A stretch of 64,000 bases of DNA from NCBI RefSeq assembly GCF_006171285.1, contig NZ_CP040889.1, forward strand, positions 4,278,001 through 4,342,000, given 5' to 3'. Under the pieces are notes generated by a model. The model was given only the letters and a program-made list of their open reading frames with translations, searched no databases and was not told the DNA's origin. Position numbers and translations under genes: made by a program. This document shows positions 26,961-36,059 of this stretch, one piece after another (the stretch's first letter is position 1; each line of letters begins with the position of its first letter). Source of the DNA: Leclercia adecarboxylata (GTDB taxonomy: Bacteria; Pseudomonadota; Gammaproteobacteria; Enterobacterales; Enterobacteriaceae).

Positions 26961-29900
26961 ATGTTGACGAAACTCCTGATTGCTAACCGCGGGGCGATTG
27001 CCTGCCGCATTCTGCGCACCCTGCGCGCCATGAACATGGGCGGCGTGGCGGTCTATTCCGAGGCGGATATCAGCAGCCTGCATATCCGCGAGGCCGACGA
27101 AGCCATCAGCCTGGGCGACGGCCCGGCGGCGAATACCTATCTGGTCAGCGATAAAATCATCGCCGCAGCGCGTGCTACCGGCGCGCAGGCCATCCACCCC
27201 GGCTACGGTTTTCTCTCGGAGAACGCCGCCTTTGCCGAAGCCTGCGAAGCGGCGGGCATCGCTTTTGTCGGCCCGACGCCAGAGCAGCTGCGCCTGTTTG
27301 GCCTGAAACATACCGCCCGCGCGCTGGCGAAAACGCACGGCGTGCCGATGCTGGAAGGCACCGAACTGCTGGCGGACGTCAACGAGGCGCTGCGGGCGGC
27401 ACAAGAGGTGGGCTATCCGGTGATGCTGAAAAGCACCGCAGGCGGGGGCGGGATCGGGATGCGCGTCTGCTATAGCGCGGCGGAACTGAATGACGCCTTC
27501 GACGCGGTGGTGCGTCTGGGTAAAAACAACTTCAGCGATGCGGGCGTCTTTATCGAGAAGTACATCGAGCGGGCGCGCCACCTGGAGGTGCAACTTTTCG
27601 GTGATGGCAACGGAGAGGTGATTGCCCTCGGCGTGCGCGACTGCTCCGTACAGCGTCGCAACCAGAAGGTGCTGGAGGAGACCCCGGCGCCCAACCTGCC
27701 GGACGGCATGGCGGAGGCGCTGTGCCAGGCTGCGATCAAGCTGGGCAAAGCGGTCAACTACCGCAGCGCGGGCACCGTGGAGTTCGTTTACGACAGCGAC
27801 GCCGCCCGGTTCTACTTCCTTGAGGTTAACACCCGCCTGCAGGTGGAGCACGGCGTCACCGAGCAGGTGTGGGGTGTGGATCTGGTGCGCTGGATGATTG
27901 AGCTGGCCGCCGGAACATTGCCTCCGCTGGCGACCCTGGCGGAAAGCCTGACCCCTGCGGGCCACGCCATTCAGGCGCGGGTGTATGCCGAAGATCCAGG
28001 CCGTCAGTTCCAGCCTTCTCCCGGCCTGCTCACCGAGGTGGCCTTCCCGGCGGACGACCGCCGCACCCTGCGCATCGACAGCTGGGTGGAATCCGGCTGC
28101 GAAGTGCCGCCCTTTTTTGACCCCATGCTGGCGAAAATCATCGCCTGGCAGCCGACGCGTGAAGCCGCCATTGATGCCCTGCACGCCGCGCTGGGGGACA
28201 CCCGCCTGTACGGCGTGGAGACCAACCGCAGCTACCTGCAGCAGATTTTAACCTTCGCGCCGTTTGCCAGCGGCCAGCCCTGGACCCGCTGTCTGGAAAG
28301 GCTGGTCTATCAGGCCGCGACCCTTGAGGTGCTCAGCGCCGGAACGCAAACCACGATTCAGGACTACCCGGGACGCACCGGCTACTGGGCGGTGGGCGTA
28401 CCGCCATCAGGCCCGATGGACAGCCGCGCGTTACGTCTTGGCAACCGCCTGCTCGGCAACGACGAGGGGGCAGCCGCGCTGGAGATCACCCTCAGCGGCC
28501 CGACGCTGAAATTTAACTGCGATGCGCAGCTGGCGGTGACCGGGGCGGAAATTGCCCTCACCCTGGACGGCGAGCCGCTGGAGAACAACCGGGTCTACCG
28601 GGTGCAGAGCGGCATGACCCTGCGGATGGGCGATATTCGCGGCGACGGGGTGCGCAGCTATCTGTGCCTGCGCGGCGGGTTTAACGTGCCGGATTATCTC
28701 GGCAGCAAAAGCACCTTTACCCTGGGGCAGTTTGGCGGCCACGCCGGGCGCGCGCTGCGTACCGGCGACGTGCTGCATCTCACGCCTTTGACCACCTTGT
28801 GCCCCGAGCAGTCGCTGTCTGAGTCCCTGCACACCAGGCTCGATGCGGTGCGTACCCTGCGGGTGATCTACGGCCCCCACGGCGCGCCGGAGTATTTCAC
28901 CCCTGGCTACATGAACACCTTCTTTACCACCGACTGGGAAGTGCATTTTAACTCCAGCCGCACCGGCGTGCGCCTGATTGGGCCGAAACCGGAGTGGGTG
29001 CGCGAGAGCGGCGGTGAGGCGGGGCTGCATCCGTCGAACATTCACGACAACCCGTACGCCATCGGCGCGGTGGATTTTACCGGCGACATGCCGGTGATCC
29101 TCGGCCCGGACGGCCCAAGCCTGGGCGGGTTTGTCTGCCCGGTCACCATCATCGAAGCCGATCTCCACGCGGTGGGGCAGCTGAAGGCGGGGGATAAAGT
29201 GCGCTTTGTGCCCGTGGATATCGCTACCGCCCGGCAGCTGGCTCAGGGGCAGGCCGCGCAGATTGCCAGCCTGCAGCCGCTGGACGTGGCGTGGCAGCCC
29301 GTGGAACCGGCCTCGCCGGTGGTGCTGGAGCAGGGGCAGGCTGATAAGCGGCTGGTGGCCCGGCTTTCGGGCGATACCCATCTGCTGCTGGAAATTGGCG
29401 ATCCGGAGCTGGATCTGGTCCTGCGTTTTCGCGCCCACGCCCTGATGCAGGCCCTTGAGGCGCGGGCGCTGGACGGGGTTATCGATCTGACGCCGGGGAT
29501 CCGCTCCCTGCAGATCCACTATCAGCCGGAGGCGCTCACGCTGGCGAGCCTGCTGGATACCGTAGCCGGGCTGTGGCTGGCGGTCTGCGAGCAGGACGCG
29601 CTGGAGGTGCCGTCGCGCATCGTCTGGCTGCCGCTCTCCTGGGACGACCCGGCCTGCCAGAAGGCGATCGACAAATACATGACCACCGTGCGCCGGGATG
29701 CGCCCTGGTGTCCGAGCAACCTGGAGTTTATCCGCCGGATTAACGATCTGGCGAACGTTGATGAGGTCTACAAAACGGTGTTTGACGCCAGCTATCTGGT
29801 GATGGGGCTGGGAGATGTCTATCTCGGGGCGCCGGTGGCTACGCCGTTGGATCCACGCCATCGTCTGGTCACCACCAAGTACAACCCGGCCCGGACCTGG

Positions 29901-30563
29901 ACGGCGGAAAACTCGGTGGGCATCGGCGGGGCCTATCTGTGTGTTTACGGCATGGAGGGGCCGGGCGGGTACCAGTTTGTCGGCCGCACGCTGCAGATGT
30001 GGAGCCGCTATCACGCGGTGGCGGATTTTGACGACAAGCCCTGGCTGCTGCGCTTCTTCGACCAGATCCGCTTCTACCCGGTCTCGGCCGACGAGCTGCT
30101 CACCATTCGCCGCGATTTCCCGCTGGGGCGCTATCCGCTGCGCATCGAACACACCAGCCTGAAGCTGGCGGAGTACCAGCAGTTCCTCGCCGACGAAGCT
30201 CAGGAAATCGACGCCTTCCGCACCCATCAGCAGGAGGCCTTTAACGCCGAGCGCGAGCGCTGGATCGCCAACGGCCAGGCCCATTTCGACAGCAGCGATG
30301 TGCTGGCGGATGAGGGCGACGATGCGCCGCTCCAGCCGGGGCAGGAGGGCATCGACAGCCCGGTCTCCGGCAACCTGTGGCAGGTGAGCGTTGAGGTGGG
30401 CAAAGCCGTCCGCGAGGGCGATGTGCTGGTGGTGCTGGAGTCGATGAAGATGGAGATCCCGCTGCTTGCCACGCAGGACGGCATTGTCAGCCAGGTGCGC
30501 GTCCAGCCGGGTTCCCCGGTGCGCGCGGGTCAGTGTGTGGTGGTTCTGGAGAAAACAGCATGA
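26961..30563 (+). CDS. Guanidine carboxylase (urea carboxylase family)
   Basis: 1200-residue biotin-dependent carboxylase. The N-terminal biotin carboxylase domain (about 1-450) has the ATP-grasp loop KSTAGGGGIGMR and FLEVNTRLQVEHGVTEQVWG. Next come KipA-like and KipI-like carboxyltransferase domains (about 460-1080, e.g. DYPGRTGYWAVGVPPSGPMD and GVGGAY-like GIGGAYLCVYGMEGPGGYQ). The C-terminal biotinyl domain has ESMKMEIPL with biotinylated Lys1163. Urea carboxylases have the same architecture; the riboswitch and DUF1989 pair make guanidine the likely substrate. Its TGA overlaps the next ATG. Confidence 0.9.
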   Translation: MLTKLLIANRGAIACRILRTLRAMNMGGVAVYSEADISSLHIREADEAISLGDGPAANTYLVSDKIIAAARATGAQAIHPGYGFLSENAAFAEACEAAGIAFVGPTPEQLRLFGLKHTARALAKTHGVPMLEGTELLADVNEALRAAQEVGYPVMLKSTAGGGGIGMRVCYSAAELNDAFDAVVRLGKNNFSDAGVFIEKYIERARHLEVQLFGDGNGEVIALGVRDCSVQRRNQKVLEETPAPNLPDGMAEALCQAAIKLGKAVNYRSAGTVEFVYDSDAARFYFLEVNTRLQVEHGVTEQVWGVDLVRWMIELAAGTLPPLATLAESLTPAGHAIQARVYAEDPGRQFQPSPGLLTEVAFPADDRRTLRIDSWVESGCEVPPFFDPMLAKIIAWQPTREAAIDALHAALGDTRLYGVETNRSYLQQILTFAPFASGQPWTRCLERLVYQAATLEVLSAGTQTTIQDYPGRTGYWAVGVPPSGPMDSRALRLGNRLLGNDEGAAALEITLSGPTLKFNCDAQLAVTGAEIALTLDGEPLENNRVYRVQSGMTLRMGDIRGDGVRSYLCLRGGFNVPDYLGSKSTFTLGQFGGHAGRALRTGDVLHLTPLTTLCPEQSLSESLHTRLDAVRTLRVIYGPHGAPEYFTPGYMNTFFTTDWEVHFNSSRTGVRLIGPKPEWVRESGGEAGLHPSNIHDNPYAIGAVDFTGDMPVILGPDGPSLGGFVCPVTIIEADLHAVGQLKAGDKVRFVPVDIATARQLAQGQAAQIASLQPLDVAWQPVEPASPVVLEQGQADKRLVARLSGDTHLLLEIGDPELDLVLRFRAHALMQALEARALDGVIDLTPGIRSLQIHYQPEALTLASLLDTVAGLWLAVCEQDALEVPSRIVWLPLSWDDPACQKAIDKYMTTVRRDAPWCPSNLEFIRRINDLANVDEVYKTVFDASYLVMGLGDVYLGAPVATPLDPRHRLVTTKYNPARTWTAENSVGIGGAYLCVYGMEGPGGYQFVGRTLQMWSRYHAVADFDDKPWLLRFFDQIRFYPVSADELLTIRRDFPLGRYPLRIEHTSLKLAEYQQFLADEAQEIDAFRTHQQEAFNAERERWIANGQAHFDSSDVLADEGDDAPLQPGQEGIDSPVSGNLWQVSVEVGKAVREGDVLVVLESMKMEIPLLATQDGIVSQVRVQPGSPVRAGQCVVVLEKTA

Positions 30564-32359
30564 AGCATCCTTATGATTTGCGCCTCGACGTTCTGACGCA
30601 GGCCTACCGCGACGGCCGCCTGACGCCGCGCGAAGTGATTAACACCCTGCGCGAGCGGGCGCTGGCTTTGAACCCGGAGTTCAACGCCTTTATTTATCTG
30701 CTCACCCCGGGAGAGCTGGAGCCCTATCTGGCGGCGCTTGAGGGCGGATCGCCCCAGACGCTGCCGCTCTACGGCGTGCCGTTTGCCATCAAAGACAATA
30801 TCGATCTGGCTGGCGTTGCCACGACCGCCGCCTGTCCGGCCTATGCTTACCAGGCCCGGGAAGATGCGACCATCGTCCGACAGCTGATTGCGCTGGGGGC
30901 TATTCCGCTGGGGAAAACCAACCTCGACCAGTTCGCTACCGGCCTGAACGGCACCCGCTCCCCGTATGGCGCGTGTCGCAACAGCGTCCATGCGGACTAT
31001 CCGTCGGGGGGCTCCAGCGCGGGTTCGTCGCTGGCGGTGGCGCTGGGGCTGGCGAGCTTTGCCCTCGGGACCGACACTGCCGGGAGCGGGCGCGTGCCCG
31101 CCGCGCTGAACAACCTCGTCGGGCTGAAAGCGACCAAAGGGCTAATTTCCACCGCCGGGGTGGTTCCGGCCTGCCGTACCCTGGACTGCGTGACCTTCTT
31201 TACCGCCACCGCGACAGAAGCCAGCCAGCTGCTGGCCCTGACGGCGGTTCAGGATCCGCGCGACGACTACAGCCGCGCCAACCCGGCGTGGAACGGGGCG
31301 CAGGCGTTTGGCGTGCCCGCAGCAGGCTTTCGTTTCGGCGTGCCGGACCGGCTGGAGTTTCTTGGCTGCACAGAGAGCGAAGCGCTGTACCACGCGGCAA
31401 AAGAGCGTTTGATCGCCCTTGGCGGCGTGCCGGTGACCATCGATTTTTCGCCGTTTCTGGCGGCGGCGTCGCTGCTCTATAACGGCCCGTGGGTGGCGGA
31501 GCGTTACCACGTGGCGGGCAAACTCATTGAACAGCAGCCCGATGAGGTTCTGCCGGTGATTCGTGACGTGCTGGGCAAAGCCCCCGGCACCGATGCGGTG
31601 GCGGCCTTTGACGCGCAGTATCAACTGCAGGGTTACAAACGGGCATGCGATGCCATTATGGCGGAGCTGGACTGCGTGCTCACGCCAACCTATCCGCGCC
31701 CGGTGACCCTGGCAGAGCTGGCGGAGGAGCCGGTGAAGCGCAACTCCGATCTTGGGGTCTATACCAACTTTATGAACCTGCTGGACTATGCCGCCGTGGC
31801 GGTGCCAGCCGGGCATATGGCGAACGGCCTGCCCTCGGGCGTGACCCTGTTTGGCCGGGCGTTTACCGACCAGTACCTGCTGAGCTTTGCCGATGCGTTA
31901 CAGCGTCAGCAGAATCTGGCCTTGCCGGGGGAGCGCGCCCTCTACGAGACGGCACCTGCGACAGCGGCCAGTCACGATCGTCTGCCGATCGTCGTTTGCG
32001 GGGCGCATCTTGACGGGCTGGCGCTCAATCACCAGCTGCGCCAGCGCGGGGCCACCTTGCGCGAGACAACCCGCAGCGCGCCGCACTATTGTCTGTATGC
32101 CCTGGCCGACGGCAAACGGCCCGGCATGGTGCGCGACCGCGAACGCGGGGCGGCGATTGCCGTGGAGGTGTGGGAATTGCCGCACGCCGAAGTGGGATCC
32201 TTTTTGGCGGGCATTCCTGCCCCGCTGGGGCTCGGGAAAGTGGAGCTGGAGGACGGGCGCTGGTTAACTGGGTTTATCTGCGAGGAGTACGGCCTGCAGG
32301 GGGCGAAGGATATCACCGCGTTCGGGGGCTGGAGAGCCTGGCTTACTCAGCAAAAGTAA
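30560..32359 (+). CDS. atzF: Allophanate hydrolase AtzF
   Basis: 599-residue amidase-signature enzyme that splits allophanate to two ammonia and two CO2, the last step of guanidine breakdown. Catalytic Lys is in VPFAIKDNIDLAG (about residue 82), and the Ser pair is in the stretch YPSGGSSAGSSLAVALG and GTDTAGSGRVPA (about 150-185). The C-terminal regulatory/decarboxylating domain starts near 470 (LPIVVCGAHLDGLALNHQLR). ATG overlaps the carboxylase stop (ATGA). Confidence 0.93.
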   Translation: MKHPYDLRLDVLTQAYRDGRLTPREVINTLRERALALNPEFNAFIYLLTPGELEPYLAALEGGSPQTLPLYGVPFAIKDNIDLAGVATTAACPAYAYQAREDATIVRQLIALGAIPLGKTNLDQFATGLNGTRSPYGACRNSVHADYPSGGSSAGSSLAVALGLASFALGTDTAGSGRVPAALNNLVGLKATKGLISTAGVVPACRTLDCVTFFTATATEASQLLALTAVQDPRDDYSRANPAWNGAQAFGVPAAGFRFGVPDRLEFLGCTESEALYHAAKERLIALGGVPVTIDFSPFLAAASLLYNGPWVAERYHVAGKLIEQQPDEVLPVIRDVLGKAPGTDAVAAFDAQYQLQGYKRACDAIMAELDCVLTPTYPRPVTLAELAEEPVKRNSDLGVYTNFMNLLDYAAVAVPAGHMANGLPSGVTLFGRAFTDQYLLSFADALQRQQNLALPGERALYETAPATAASHDRLPIVVCGAHLDGLALNHQLRQRGATLRETTRSAPHYCLYALADGKRPGMVRDRERGAAIAVEVWELPHAEVGSFLAGIPAPLGLGKVELEDGRWLTGFICEEYGLQGAKDITAFGGWRAWLTQQK

Positions 32360-32371
32360 GCCAGGGGAAGG

Positions 32372-32971
32372 TTAACGGTAGAGCGGCTTTTCGGCCACGG
32401 GTATCAGCAGGCCGGACTGCCACTCTGCCAGCGTCAGTTGCGTCAGTTTGCCCAGCGCGCGGTAGAAGGGGTGGCCTGCGTTTTCGGTGAACACGGCAAG
32501 AAAGCGGCTGCTCCAGGGCAGCAGATGCCAGGCCAGCAGCTGGTCGCACTCTGCGTCACGGCCGGTTTCCGCCAGCCATGCCGCCATCAGCAGCAGGGCG
32601 CCAAAGTGATCTTCCGGCTCGTTTTGCGCCATCTCAAAGGCGATGCCGTTGTCCCGCATCCACTGGCGCAGCGCGAGGGTGGAGTCCCCGAAAAGCACCG
32701 ATTCGCGATCCAGCCACACCGATCCCCACGGCGGCGCGGGCAGCGCCCAGGGGCCAACAAACAGACGCTGCCAGGCGGTGCGCAGGGGCTCATCGCATGG
32801 CTCGCGCAGTTCGTCGGCGACGGCGGCCAGCCGCTCGTTATCCAGCGGCCAGTCGTGCAGCCAGTCGGTCTGGGTCAACGCCGTGACCAGCGGCGCGGCC
32901 TCGGGGCTGTCCGGCGCGTAGTAAAACAGGGCGCCCAACACGCGGGCAGTAAAAGCAAACGACTCTCTCAT
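32372..32971 (-). CDS. dmsD: Tat proofreading chaperone DmsD
   Basis: 199 residues of the TorD/DmsD family. It binds the twin-arginine leader of DmsA/YnfE/YnfF during cofactor loading. Recognised by WQRLFVGPWALPAPPWGSVWLDRESVLFGDSTLALRQWM and EPEDHFGALLLMAAWLAE, nearly identical to E. coli DmsD. In E. coli, ynfG and ynfH (FeS and membrane subunits) lie between ynfF and dmsD; here only 45 bp separate dmsD from the reductase gene, so these subunits are missing. Confidence 0.93.
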   Translation of the reverse strand: MRESFAFTARVLGALFYYAPDSPEAAPLVTALTQTDWLHDWPLDNERLAAVADELREPCDEPLRTAWQRLFVGPWALPAPPWGSVWLDRESVLFGDSTLALRQWMRDNGIAFEMAQNEPEDHFGALLLMAAWLAETGRDAECDQLLAWHLLPWSSRFLAVFTENAGHPFYRALGKLTQLTLAEWQSGLLIPVAEKPLYR

Positions 32972-33016
32972 ACTTCATCCTTTAACTGCGCGGGTTGCCC
33001 CGCGCTGACTCATTAT

Positions 33017-34043
33017 TTACGCTTTTTCAATCTGCACCAGGTTGGTGTGCTGCGGATTACCCTTCGCCAGCGGGGACGGGCGATGGGTGGTCAGGGTGTT
33101 GATGCACGAACCGTGGTCAATGCGATCCCCGGTCATGTTGGCATCGTGCCACGCCCCCTGGCCCATGGCGCTGACGCCCGGCATGATGCGCGGGGTCACT
33201 TTCGCCGGAATGCGCAGCTCGCCCCGGGCGTTCCACACCCGCACCATGTCGCCGTTTGCTATCCCGCGCGACGCGGCGTCCACCGGGTTGAGCCACACCT
33301 CCTGACGGCAGGCGGCCTGCAGCACATCCACGTTGCCATAGCTGGAGTGGGTGCGGGCCTTGTAGTGGAAGCCAAACAGCTGCAGCGGGAACTGGCTGCG
33401 CTCAGGATCGTCCCAGCCTTCAAAGGTGGAGGCATAGACCGGCAGCGGGCTGATGGTTTCGTCTTTCTCCAGTTGCCAAGAACCTGCAATGTCGGCCAGC
33501 CTGCTGGAGTAGATCTCGATTTTCCCCGACGGCGTTTTCAGCGGGTTAGCCGCCGGATCGTCGCGGAATTTCTTGTAGGCAACGAAATGGCCGTTCGGAT
33601 CTTTACGTTTATAGATGCCCATCGCTTTTAATTCTTCATAAGAGGGGAGCTGCGGATCTTTAGCCACCATCTTAGCGTAGAGGTACTGCAACCATTCTGC
33701 CTGGGTCCGGCCTTCGGTAAAGCGCTGATGCACGTTCGGGCCGAGGCGTTTCGCCACCTCGCTCATGATCCAGTAGATGGGCTTGCGTTCGAATTTTGGC
33801 GCGGTCACCGGCTGGAGGAAGATCAGATAGCCCATGTTTCCGGCATAGTCGTTGGGAATGATGTCTTCCTGTTCGACGGTCATCAGATCCGGCAGCAGTA
33901 GATCGGCATATTTCGCCGAAGAGGTCATAAAGTTGTCGATCACCACAATCATTTCGCACTTGCTCTCGTCCTGCAAAATGTCGTGGGTTTTGTTGATATC
34001 CGAATGCTGGTTGATGATGGTGTTACCGGCATAGTTCCAGATG
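33017..34043 (-). pseudogene. ynfF: C-terminal 42% of DmsA/YnfF-type reductase, split by element
   Basis: Codes for the last ~340 residues of a molybdopterin-bisPGD reductase: IWNYAGNTIINQHSDINKTHDILQDESKCEMIVVIDNF ... FHYKARTHSSYGNVDVLQ ... THRPSPLAKGNPQHTNLVQIEKA. The matching N-terminal part is at 48748-50162. Joining the two at the 12-bp core gives exactly 810 codons in frame. In the present arrangement the frame runs on into the integrated element as a chimeric N-terminus with no family resemblance, so no functional protein is expected. Confidence 0.93.
34032..34043 (+). repeat. attL core of the satellite
   Basis: TAGTTCCAGATG, identical to attR at 48748-48759. Reconstructed attP reads AGTCC TTGTAGTTCCAGAT GGACT, so 5-bp inverted arms flank the core, as expected for tyrosine integrase core sites. 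Inside the element TTGACTCAATG occurs at 34081-34091 and again at 48697-48707, and CTGACACAA occurs twice near each end (34200-34208, 34211-34219; 48672-48680, 48684-48692): likely arm-type sites. Confidence 0.88.
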
Positions 34044-34108
34044 GACTCCACTGTCAGACGGATGGATGGACTTGAAGTAGTTGACTCAATGCTACTTAAG
34101 GTCCTGAT

Positions 34109-35710
34109 ATGACTGACATTAATCATGATAATACTGTATATCCATCCAGTTCTTTCTCTGGGTCTCCCTATCTGTATACGCAAGTCTACACCCCAAGTCC
34201 TGACACAAGGCTGACACAAATCAAGGACCTTGCAGTCCCGCACTTGCTCGCAAGACTCGCTACGCCTCAGTTAGTCCGTAGAGCCAATGGTCGATATACT
34301 ATCCGCTTCAGACTCAAGGGACAGACCACACCGTTTCTTTCAGTATCGACCCGCAGCACAGACAGGAGAGTAGCCACAATGCGTCAGAGAGAGCTTGCAG
34401 CCACAGCTAAGACCTTCATGTTGGATAGGCCTGAAGTCTCACTACAGGAGCTTACAGAGCATCTCCGGTCTATGGCTGAGCAGTTCCTGACAGACGCTAG
34501 TGACGATTACTGGAATGGACTTGAGGTCGCTACTCTGGTCGACGAGAAGTCCAACCTGAAGGAGCTAGCCGCTACGCAAGCATTGAGTCTGGACCAGCAG
34601 AAGGGCATAAGGTTAGCGCTTGAAGTCCTGACCGCAGCACAGCAGAGGGTAGACACTGGTGATACCTCTGGTCTGATTAAGCTGATTGATGATAATAACC
34701 TTACTGATGACTCAACTATAGGCGACTCTACGTCAATTTTGAGGAACGAGCAGGGGGTCAGCCCACAAGTATTCACGAGAGAGCGCCAACCATCTGTAGT
34801 TTTTTCAAGCCTAGTGTCCTCGCTGCTGGCTGAGAAGGTCCAGACCCTGAAGACATCCAGCTACAAGGACCTGTCGTCCTCACTCAATACTGTCTCCCGG
34901 TTCCTGCCTGAAGACATGGACCTGATGTCCCGCTCTGGGTGGCTGGCTGTCAGGGACTCTATGCTGGCTGCTGAGGTGAGACCGTCGACGATTAACAAGC
35001 TGCTGACCAAGGCGAAGATGTGTCTTGATTATGGTCTTATGAATGGGCATCTGGAGGGCCGTAACCCTATCGAACGGATGAAGCTGACCAAGGATGTTGA
35101 CTCCAAGCGCAGAGCGTTCACTGACGAGGAGTTGGAGAGACTTCTGGTCCGTGTTGAGTCTGAGTATCAGTTCACACGACATACGGCTCACACGACCTCT
35201 GAGGCCCGTAGATGGGCGTCTCTGGTGTCTGTAGTCACTGGCGCTCGGTCTGCTGAGGTCTGCCACCTGACTAAACGTGACATTGTAACCTTGGACAATG
35301 GACTGGTCTGTATCGACATCAATGAAGATGGAGACGGCAAGTCTGTGAAGAATAAGCATTCAGTCCGACTTGTGCCGCTGACCGATGGGGCCTGTGGTCT
35401 TGACCTGAAGTCCTTCCTCTCATGGGTAGACACGCAGCCTGACGAGGGTCCTCTCTTCGGGATGACTCCGAGCGCCTACTCAAACTGGTTTAACTCAAGG
35501 GTCCTGACTGAAGCCCTGCCAGACGCTACGGACGTCTCTCTCCACAGTCTGAGGCATTGGCTGGCGACCAGAATGAAAGAGCGTGGAGTCAATCTGGTGG
35601 ACGCTCAGGGCATCTTAGGACATAGCAGTCAGTCAATTACGTATGACCTGTACGGGAAAGGACACGCTGTGGGTAGGCTGGCTGATGTACTTAAGACAGC
35701 TTTACTTTAA
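34109..35710 (+). CDS. int: Tyrosine integrase of the satellite
   Basis: 533 residues. Parts in order: N-terminal arm-binding region (RRANGRYTIRFRLKGQTTPFLSVSTRSTDRRVA near 60-92), SAM-like core-binding domain (about 245-340: LKTSSYKDLSSSLNTVSRFL), and catalytic domain with Arg in VTGARSAEVCHL, HSLRHWLATRM (HxxR) and LGHSSQSITYDLYGKG (His...Tyr). The ATG at 34109 follows TTAAGG by seven bases. It lies 66 bp from attL and points inward. Base composition and codon use differ from the host genes on either side. Confidence 0.92.
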   Translation: MTDINHDNTVYPSSSFSGSPYLYTQVYTPSPDTRLTQIKDLAVPHLLARLATPQLVRRANGRYTIRFRLKGQTTPFLSVSTRSTDRRVATMRQRELAATAKTFMLDRPEVSLQELTEHLRSMAEQFLTDASDDYWNGLEVATLVDEKSNLKELAATQALSLDQQKGIRLALEVLTAAQQRVDTGDTSGLIKLIDDNNLTDDSTIGDSTSILRNEQGVSPQVFTRERQPSVVFSSLVSSLLAEKVQTLKTSSYKDLSSSLNTVSRFLPEDMDLMSRSGWLAVRDSMLAAEVRPSTINKLLTKAKMCLDYGLMNGHLEGRNPIERMKLTKDVDSKRRAFTDEELERLLVRVESEYQFTRHTAHTTSEARRWASLVSVVTGARSAEVCHLTKRDIVTLDNGLVCIDINEDGDGKSVKNKHSVRLVPLTDGACGLDLKSFLSWVDTQPDEGPLFGMTPSAYSNWFNSRVLTEALPDATDVSLHSLRHWLATRMKERGVNLVDAQGILGHSSQSITYDLYGKGHAVGRLADVLKTALL

Positions 35711-35917
35711 GTAGGGAGACCCAAGGTGGTAGACCATGATTGTTCCTGATGGCTGAACCTTGGGTTACTGAAGTCAGGACTGAAGTTATGGAGGGTGATA
35801 ATAATCATAATCCCTCCTGACTGTAGGTCCACTGGTGCGCCTTCGGCTGTCTGACTCTAAGTCTGTCTGTGGTCTTATTTAAACTGGTTCCCTAACTCCA
35901 GCCCCTCCAACTTAGTG
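35711..35917 (+). other. Gene-free stretch after int, with hairpins
   Basis: No gene. Holds CCCAAGGT...ACCTTGGG (8-bp arms, 35721-35767 region), GGAGGG...CCCTCC around AT-rich sequence (35791-35818), and the first copy of a roughly 40-bp repeat starting CTTATTTAAACTGGTTCC at 35873, whose second copy carries the transposon insertion. TAGGGAGACC at 35712 copies the start sequence of the phage-type promoters but without the upstream half. Confidence 0.5.
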
Positions 35918-35925
35918 TCTTATTT

Positions 35926-35949
35926 AGGCTATTTGCATTCTGAGGTAGG
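35926..35949 (+). repeat. Left terminal inverted repeat of the ISL3 transposon
   Basis: GGCTATTTGCATTCT then GAGGTAGGA; right end reads GGCTATTTGCATTCT then AGGGTTGGA in the opposite orientation. Preceded by the CTTATTTA target duplicate. Confidence 0.93.
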
Positions 35950-36059
35950 ATCGCAAATTTAGCCAAGAATTTAAATCCATCCCCTTTTGTGCAAAATCTG
36001 GTTGACATTCGCAGATTGACTCCAGTACCGTTCTGTGCAAAAAGTGGTTGGAGTCCAGA

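Noticed and set aside
34163..34171. Minus-strand ATAGGGAGA inside int, and again at 45307-45315, as leftward phage promoters
   Set aside because: Upstream bases match the consensus poorly (3 to 6 of 9 proximal positions). Noted only as possible relics.
34044..34243. Chimeric N-terminus of the reductase C-terminal fragment as a real gene
   Set aside because: The frame extends antisense to the integrase start and has no family resemblance; it is a by-product of integration.
35697..35719. TAGGGAGACC after the integrase gene as a fourth T7-class promoter
   Set aside because: The start sequence fits, but only about 4 of 17 upstream positions match the satellite promoters.
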